The position numbers and the translations under genes are program-made. This document shows positions 57,735 to 64,000 of a stretch of DNA of 64,000 nt, in pieces. Under the pieces are notes generated by a model, which saw nothing but the letters and a program-made list of their open reading frames with translations, was not told the DNA's origin and ran no database searches. The stretch's first letter is position 1. Each line of letters begins with the position of its first letter. This DNA comes from Dichetophora obliterata (Eukaryota; Arthropoda; Insecta; Diptera; Sciomyzidae), in assembly GCA_963920525.1 (NCBI GenBank), contig OY986437.1, forward strand, positions 115,746,715 through 115,810,714, in the 5' to 3' direction.

Positions 57735-58784
57735 TCTACCGATCAAACGACTTATTTCTCGAAAAGACTTTTTTCTGAAAAATATGCTTCGATTTGACTT
57801 TTTTATGCTCTGTCAACTCTTAACCACATGGCATTTTGCAAACGACTGAAGAAAATTAACTACTTTTTCTGATTTATTAAAAAATTCCATGTGCGGTTAT
57901 AATTTTGCAACAGCGACATATTTTGTGTATATAGTATATTTGCTCTTTTATTGTTGTTGATGTTCGATATATATACAACAATTGGTCTTAACATACTTGT
58001 ATAACCGTTAAAGTAGAAATTTACTTCTACTTCGGGGTGTTAATTAAAGAAAATTAATTTATTGAAGTGATGTTAAATCACATAATTTTGTGTCTTAGCT
58101 GTAGCACTGTACACTATGCTAATGTGACAAATACCTTTCAATGTGGCGTAACACGCCCAAAAGTTTAATGCAAAAAAACAAAAATATTTTTGGGCAATTA
58201 TTTCTAATTTTTGCGTCAGTTATTTCACTGAACCTTTATGCAATTTAATTATTATTAATTTATTATTATTTAATATATTATAAATAAAGTAATGAAAGAA
58301 GACAACAACAACTCTGTTTAAAATCAATCAAATAGCAGAATAAATAGCTTGTTTGGAAAATAGCTATATTTCCTCTTCAGTAGTTTTGAGTTATTCAGCT
58401 GTGACCAACACAGTGTTTTTTGTTCCAAATGATTTGACAAGAATTTTTATGAACTTATCTGATTGATATGACGCTGAAAACAAGTGGATCTTAGTTTTGG
58501 TCAAGCCTTAAACTTTACTGGAGTTGTGTATGTACCAAAGCTGCTCTTCTCTCTTTTCACGATCCCTCTCTAGGTAAATCGCTTGTTTGGCTGATAATAA
58601 CTAGTTAAATTACCAAAAACCAGTATAATAAGATTTCCAATATAATAATATATATATAAATAAATTATCTCATTTGACCAAGAAATGAATAGGAAAAGTA
58701 ATTAAAAATTATTTTTTACTTTGCAGTGATTTTGAAATAGGTCTATTTTTATTAAGAAGTTTTTATTTCGTCCTTTTTAGAGAA
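57735..58784. other. No gene; inverted-repeat partner at 57930-58035
   Basis: ATATACAACAATTGGTCTTA at about 57968 is the inverse of GACCAATTGTTGTATATA at about 53222, with diverged similarity on both sides. The rest is AT-rich. Confidence 0.5.
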
Positions 58785-59275
58785 TGTGATAATAATTCTA
58801 CCCATTCTTGTAACGAATTTTAGTACCCTAGTGTCAATAGTATCCGATGTGCAGTGTTTTCTTATAGTGACACGCCTAATATATAATTCCTACAGTGTTT
58901 TTCTAATATTGCCACTCCTCTTTGTCCATCCAGTTCCTTCACCGTAATTTGCCATAATTATGCATACCCCTTTAATAAACTTCAGTACCCTAGTGTCAAT
59001 ATTAACCTAGATACAGGATTTTTCCAGTACCACCCACTTTTTTTTTTGTATTTTTTAATAATTCTATCTATTCTTGTAACAAATTTTATTACCCTAATGT
59101 CAATATTATTCGAAATACAGTGTTTTTCTACTATTGTCAAATAACGCCCACTTTATTGACCGTAATTTGTTCATAATTGTGCCTACCCCTGTACAACAAA
59201 ATCAATTTTATTCAATATACAGTGTTTTTCTAAAACTGCCAAGCCCCTTTGTCGAATACCGCCCACTTTTTTAGA
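58785..59275 (+). repeat. Degenerate tandem repeats
   Basis: Modules AATTTTAGTACCCTAGTGTC, AATACAGTGTTTTTCTA and CCGCCCACTTTTT recur in order four or so times at irregular spacing (58820-59270). Non-coding. Confidence 0.65.
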
Positions 59276-59295
59276 TGGGCACCTCTGCGTTCAAA

Positions 59296-59338
59296 GTAAG
59301 TTTTTTGTCAACACATAGAGGTTGACAAAAAAACTTAC
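59296..59338. repeat. Hairpin, 17-bp arms, 8-nt loop
   Basis: GTAAGTTTTTTGTCAAC (59296-59312) pairs with GTTGACAAAAAAACTTAC (59321-59338), differing only by one extra A. Too T-rich in flanks to call a terminator with confidence. Confidence 0.85.
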
Positions 59339-59339
59339 G

Positions 59340-60146
59340 GCAAATGGGCAAGTGCTTAAGGAGTTATCGATAAACATTAGAGTGGACCTTGTTTTTAAAG
59401 AGCAGCACGGGGGCTCACACTGTTCTAATTGATGAAAAAAAAAAATTTGTGTAAAATTTTAGCAACATTGGATGTATATAAATTGTAGCACACACGGCTT
59501 AAGGTTTGCACAAGTATCTGATTAAAAAAATTTTTTTTTAATTATTTTAATTTGCAACTCCTATTGGAATAAGGCAACAATTGAGATTTTTTTTTTTTTT
59601 TTTTTTTGATTCGACCGGAGGTATGAATCTATCAAAGATACGTTTAATCAGGGTATTCACCTCAAATTGCTTAAATATCACAGTAGGATAAAATTTATAT
59701 CTTTTGAATTTTGCAACGATATTAGTATCTTTTTCTACTAAGCTTGGTACGCTGATTCCGAAAATCTCACTTTTTCTCTATCAGGAAGATTTTTGAGACA
59801 TGCTTAAGTGAAAACTTCAGTGAAATTTCGATATATCAAAATTTGATCAACCAATTCAACGAGTTAAGGTGCAGTAGTTAGATTTAAGTGAAAAAAGTTG
59901 TTAACACAGTGATAACTAAAAGCTATACCTTCTGGAAGAAGTTATACTTTCTTGAATATGACGAAAGTCAACTTTTTTGTCCGAAACTACCATCGAATGG
60001 ATAGGTTCTTCTAAAAAAATGAGCTGGAAAAGCATTTAATCCTTTAAATCGATTCGAATAACAGAACCAAATATCCAAACGTAAACAAATACACCTAAAT
60101 GGAAGATTAAATAATCTTTCAATTCGATTTAAATAAAGAACAGGGC
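59340..60146. other. No gene seen
   Basis: AT-rich with a 20-plus T run near 59588; no recognisable content. Confidence 0.5.
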
Positions 60147-60690
60147 CAGAGGCGTAACTAGCGGTGGGGTCAGGGGGGGAGACTATCCTCCCTACTTTTT
60201 TAGAGTCGGCGCAATTGTTATTTTTTACTAAAATTTTTTAAAATATTGATTTTTAAAAAGAATTATAATGAACTCATCAAAGCCAGTCGTACCTTTTATT
60301 GCCATTTTCATAACAAAAACCAACTTTAGTCGGCTATTTCATTTTAATTCATACCCAAAACTATCTTCAGTCGACCAATTCACTTTTAATCGTACTTTAA
60401 ACATACTTCACTCGGCTAACTCACTTTCAGTCGTTCCTTAAACGAACTTCAGTCGGCCAACTCATTTTAAGTCGTATCTTAAACAAACTTCAGTCGGTCA
60501 ACTCATTTTAAGTCGTATCAGCCTTGAATTGTAAACGAATACAGTGTTCCTTTGTGACAAAATGCAGAAAAAGTTCAGAAAAGTAGTATAAATTTTGTTA
60601 AAAAAGTACGAAAATAGAAAAACATAGTAATGTCAAAGAGAGCAGCGGACCAACTGGAAAAAATTGACCATTTTTAGTTCAATTGTGCAA
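60147..60690 (+). mobile_element. hAT 5' end fragment
   Basis: CAGAGGCGTAACTAGCGGTG at 60147, followed by G runs, is a typical hAT tip. A 41-43-bp subterminal array follows, then at 60631 ATGTCAAAGAGAGCAGCG (MSKRAADQLEKIDHF, then a stop), like the first residues of ZMYM1-type hAT transposases. The rest of the element is missing and no partner end is visible. Confidence 0.5.
60323..60530 (+). repeat. 41-43-bp tandem repeat, five units
   Basis: CTTCAGTCGGCCAACTCATT-type sequence at about 60323, 60364, 60407, 60446 and 60488, each followed by TTAAGTCGTA and a TTAAAC block. It lies subterminally in the hAT end, where binding-site repeats are common. Confidence 0.85.
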
Positions 60691-61315
60691 CCGTGTCCTT
60701 GACCAAAAATAAAAACCGAAAATGATATTTTTATTTGACCAAAAAATATATTAATGATTTTTATTTAAGATTTAAAAGATAAAATCATATTACTATTTTT
60801 ATACCTGAGCAAAAACTTAAAAATCATAAAATAATGATTAGTGCTAAAGTTTTTGGATAAAGCTTAATGATAACAGTCCCTCATACAAACACCTTGTCAA
60901 AAAGTTGAAAAAATAAGTGGAATAAAACAAGCCCAAATGAACAAAGGTTTACTCAGTCGTCACACATATTCCCCTTTTTAAAACATAATTAATACATTTT
61001 TGTAGAACTTTCTGAGATTGAAATTTTTATCCAGAAATACCCAACATTTGTAATAAAAAATCTAATGATGGAAATCGGCCAACATACTTAAAAAAATGTT
61101 CTTAGCTCAAGAACTCTGATATAAAATCTTAAATTTCATAAACTTAACATTTTAATTTAAATACAATTATAATAAATAAATTTCTTTTCTTTCAATCAAT
61201 CAATTTTCTATTTATTAACCAATATAACTAAATACAAAATGCACATTCCATTATAAATTTCATAACAAAAAAATTTTCATAATTGATGAATAAATAATAC
61301 ATTCTGTTGCTCATT
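60691..61315. other. No gene seen
   Basis: AT-rich sequence without recognisable features. Confidence 0.5.
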
Positions 61316-61820
61316 ACACTGAACCAAAAAGGTACATTATATTAATGAAAAGGTGCATTAATTTCAATGAATTATTCATTGATTTTGGTCCAATGAACTG
61401 TGGTCATTGATTTCAATGAATTTTCTTCATACTTTAATGAATAGTTCATTAAACTTAGTGATTTTCAATGATTGGTTCCTTGAATATCAATGTAAACTTC
61501 ATTGAATTCAATGAACACGTTCATTAAAAAAATGCCAAAATTAATGATTTTTCCATTGAATTCAATGTAAAGTTCATTGAATTCCATTTATAGATCATTG
61601 AATTTAATGTATAGTTCATTGAATTTAATGTATAGTTCAATGAACCTTACATTGAATTCCATGTATAGTTCATTGAATTCAATGTATTTAGTTTATTGGA
61701 TTCAATGTACAGTTCATTAAATTTAATGTATTCAGTTCATTGAATTCCATGTATATTTCATTAAATTTAATGAATTTTGTTCATTGGAATGAATGATCTA
61801 TACATTAAATTCAACGAATT
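61316..61820 (+). repeat. Short palindromic repeat cluster, TTCATTGAATTCAATGAA-like
   Basis: About twenty copies of CATTGAATT(C/T)AATGTA and its near-palindromic variants, irregularly spaced at roughly 20-30 bp. The same motif occurs at 62998-63047. Together they bracket the zinc-finger gene relic, suggesting terminal or subterminal repeats of one element. Confidence 0.8.
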
Positions 61821-61919
61821 ATTTGTTTACCACTCTCTAAACATTTTTAAAATAAGAAAATAATTACAATTTATACAATATTTTTTTTTTAAAGAGTCAA
61901 TTCATATACAAATTTTCAA

Positions 61920-62883
61920 AGATTTTGAATAGTTTTTAAATTTATAAAAATATACGGCAATAAACTCCCACACGATAGCGCATGCCGCAGGATATTTTAT
62001 TTGAAATAATTCAAAAATTTTAAAGCACACATCTACGGCTCTAATAAAACTAGCAAATTAAAATTTTACACCATCCATGAACACATAAAATTGTTGGAAT
62101 TAGGAGAAGTTCTTCTCTCCCACAGCAAGGATTAATGGTTGAGTATTTTCGCCTTTAGTTTTTAAAAACTCAATATGCTCCTCGACTTCCTGGATGCTGC
62201 TTCCAACAAAAACTAATGCCTCTTGGGAACTGTTAATTGTATGCTTTAGGAAAGTTTTTCTTCCAAAGTTGTCCTTACTGCATACTTTTTGAGTGGGCAT
62301 CAAGTACCCATGAAGACTCCAAAGAAGTTTTATAGCAGTACTGTCTAGAAAGATATTAATTGAAAAAAATTACTATTTATTTATTTAGCCTCGAGAAAAA
62401 TTAAGCATACCACTGTAATTAGTGAAATCTTCAATTTCTGCTAACTTTGCCCGCACAACTTTATCTTTTATGTGGGTTTCATCCTTTAAAAATGTAAATA
62501 TTTTTTGAAAATTATGGCAGCAGTCACTTAAAATGCCAGGTATATTTCCGAAAGCGACGGAGAAATCTTTATCAATCTAGAAGATATTATAAATGAATAT
62601 TATATATTTATTTTTAATTTAATGAGATCTTTTTTCGTTCAATTATATCACAGCTGTTAATTGCGATTACGATTAGTAATTAGCAATTTTTTTTGTTTTT
62701 GTATCAAGACTATGCACAACACGTAAATGTTTTTTAAAGGCTGAAAAATTACTAAATACTAGATTGCAAATTTCATTGCAACAGCGGTAAACACTATTAG
62801 CAGATATGATATGATTTTTTTTTTATATGAACTAATAGTAATTCAACAGATTTAAATTTTCTTTTACATTCAAAGCACAACAT
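61920..62883 (-). pseudogene. Unclassified multi-exon gene relic with C2H2 zinc fingers
   Basis: On the minus strand an ATG at 62883 starts CFECKRKFKSVELLLVH, a C2H2-like finger. After a frame break a second finger follows (CNEICNLVFSNFSAFKKHLR, then VVH; C-x4-C-x12-H-x4-H). Past an AG acceptor at about 62578 an exon reads DKDFSVAFGNIPGIL, CCHNFQKIF and KLAEIEDFTNYS. A 60-75-nt intron (about 62411-62343) leads to an exon with STAIKLLWSLHGYLMPTQKV, ALVFVGSSIQEVEEHIEFLK and VGEKNFS, then, past two stops, YVFMDGVKF and DVCFKIFELFQIKYPAACA (about 61980). The gene-like order with introns plus flanking repeats suggests a TE-borne gene. I believe similar proteins occur in many copies in arthropods but cannot name the family. 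Confidence 0.6.
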
Positions 62884-62997
62884 TTTCTTCACTTTTAATT
62901 TAATTTATTATCACCTTTTATCTAAAATTTACACAATTGCCACACGTCTTCACAACTTCGCGTTTCACTTCAAACAAAATTGGGAAGGGAATAAATT

Positions 62998-63047
62998 AAT
63001 AAACATTGAAATTAATGAACTGAATACATTGAATTTAATGAACTTGT
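62998..63047 (+). repeat. Outlying copy of the palindromic repeat
   Basis: AACATTGAAATTAATGAACT and ACATTGAATTTAATGAACTT match the cluster at 61316-61820, on the other side of the zinc-finger gene relic. Confidence 0.7.
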
Positions 63048-63049
63048 AG

Positions 63050-63840
63050 GATGTTACTACTAAAATCTTTATTGAAGTTAAAAGTAAAACGATTTGTTTG
63101 GTACAAATATTTACAGATTTATTTACAATTTGAATCTAAATTTGACAACGTTTATCACTATTTAAATAAGCTTATTAATTGGCCGAACGTTCCGGTTTCG
63201 CGGTCTTTATCAACTGAACTTTATTTTCTATGGTAGCATGGACCATAGCCCATGCCACCACAACATATTGTACAAACGCTGCAGCATAAAAAACAGCGCT
63301 GCAGCGCACCACATAGCGATAACCACTATCCACGCTTTGTTCATAATGTTAATTATTCTCCAGCGTGAGAAACCTTAAATTTATAGCCCCTCGCTTCGTC
63401 ACCAGCGCTAGTGACAAAGCGAGAGACGCTATGCAATGAAAATGCAGACGTCGCATTTTCGGCTAACATTGGGTGCGCGAGTTACGACCCCCACTCAAAC
63501 GACAACAACAAATACATATACTTCTCAGCCACCACCCAAACCATCGAGGCTCAATACGCCGCTGCAACACTTACAGTAACAATTACAACAAACACAACAA
63601 CAATACCAAATTAACCAACAAGTCAAAGACATCGTTACTACATTTACAACAACAGCACAAACGGCAATTAAATCTCGGCACCCACAACAATAGCACCAGA
63701 AACAACAACATAATAAGCCCCACTGCACTACTTAAAGTGCAGCGTAATCAATAAGATATTTTAAGTGTTCCAATTTTATTTACACTCTTTCTTTATTTTT
63801 TTCCTCATAAATCGCAACTATTAAAATAGGTTCAATTTTA
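63050..63840. other. No gene; hairpins and CAA-rich stretch
   Basis: CTCGCTTCGTCAC (63391) pairs with GTGACAAAGCGAG (63411) with one mismatch; AAAATGC…GCATTTT forms a second small hairpin near 63440. From 63490 to 63720 the sequence is rich in CAACAA/ACAACA, which explains the repetitive frames there. Confidence 0.6.
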
Positions 63841-63847
63841 AAGTATA

Positions 63848-64000
63848 ACATTAAAATCAAACTCTTGCATTTCTGATATTATGTTGCAACCATAAATTGG
63901 GCAACATTTTACGATTATTTATTCTACATATTAACCACAAGACATTAAAATGAAACCCTTGCATTTTTGATATTATGTTGCAACTATAAATTAGGCAACA
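63848..64000 (+). repeat. 94-bp tandem repeat running off the window
   Basis: ACATTAAAATCAAACTCTTG at 63848 and ACATTAAAATGAAACCCTTG at 63942, each followed by GATATTATGTTGCAAC and AAATT(A/G)GGCAACA. At least 1.6 units are present; the array likely continues beyond the window. Confidence 0.85.

Noticed and set aside
63411..63754. Overlapping Thr/Asn/Gln-rich frames near the right edge
   Set aside because: Low-complexity CAA/ACA repeats read in different frames.
1..64000. CRISPR array or bacterial operon
   Set aside because: Tandem arrays here have no spacer diversity, and composition, introns, SINE and LINE elements show eukaryotic DNA.

Overview
The window is AT-rich, repeat-dense eukaryotic DNA, and its repeat content points to an insect, most likely a fly (Diptera). 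The evidence is an errantivirus-type gypsy relic with an env remnant, an RTE-clade LINE, a CR1/Jockey-type LINE, Tc1/mariner, hAT, Transib and piggyBac relics, a tRNA-derived SINE and a Helitron-like start. I could not recognise any host protein-coding gene. Almost every longer reading frame belongs to, or is a shadow of, a mobile element or tandem repeat, so the window looks like a graveyard of nested transposons in intergenic or heterochromatic DNA.

Layout. 0-7 kb: a deleted piggyBac-like relic, a 1.2-kb element with long inverted arms, and a candidate solo LTR whose body is a 17-unit minisatellite. 7.5-10.6 kb: Transib (RAG1-like) relic 1. 10.6-17.9 kb: GC-rich promoter-like sequence, a 63-bp tandem array, degenerate repeats and a 339-bp tandem duplication. 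17.9-19.2 kb: a dispersed repeat split by a near-palindromic hAT-type MITE with an 8-bp target duplication. 20.5-22.8 kb: an RTE fragment interrupted by a 407-bp MITE, then a mariner relic. 23.7-27.4 kb: Transib relic 2 on the minus strand, carrying a tRNA-derived SINE. 28.1-31.4 kb: a nearly intact RTE LINE with a perfect 16-bp target duplication. 33.2-38.2 kb: a CR1/Jockey-type LINE split by a 1.76-kb TIR element. 38.2-39.4 kb: tandem/inverted dispersed repeats. 40.3-41.6 kb: a complete-length but decayed Tc1/mariner. 42.0-43.8 kb: Transib relic 3, with two apparent introns. 45.3-48.2 kb: Helitron-like sequence with a 142-bp array, split by a decayed hAT. 48.2-50.4 kb: gypsy/errantivirus relic. 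53-60 kb: three satellite-like arrays, a Tc3-like relic and degenerate repeats. 60.1-60.7 kb: a hAT 5' end. 61.3-63.05 kb: an unclassified element-like block holding a decayed multi-exon gene with C2H2 zinc fingers. 63.8 kb to the end: the start of a 94-bp tandem array.

The most notable content is three independent, divergent relics of Transib transposases, the transposon family related to the RAG1 core, within 36 kb. Each keeps a recognisable series of conserved blocks from first to last catalytic region, and each is inactivated differently. The second is the unclassified zinc-finger gene relic at 62 kb. The nested insertions give a relative order of events; the RTE LINE is among the youngest arrivals. 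All family assignments come from motif recognition by eye, without database searches.
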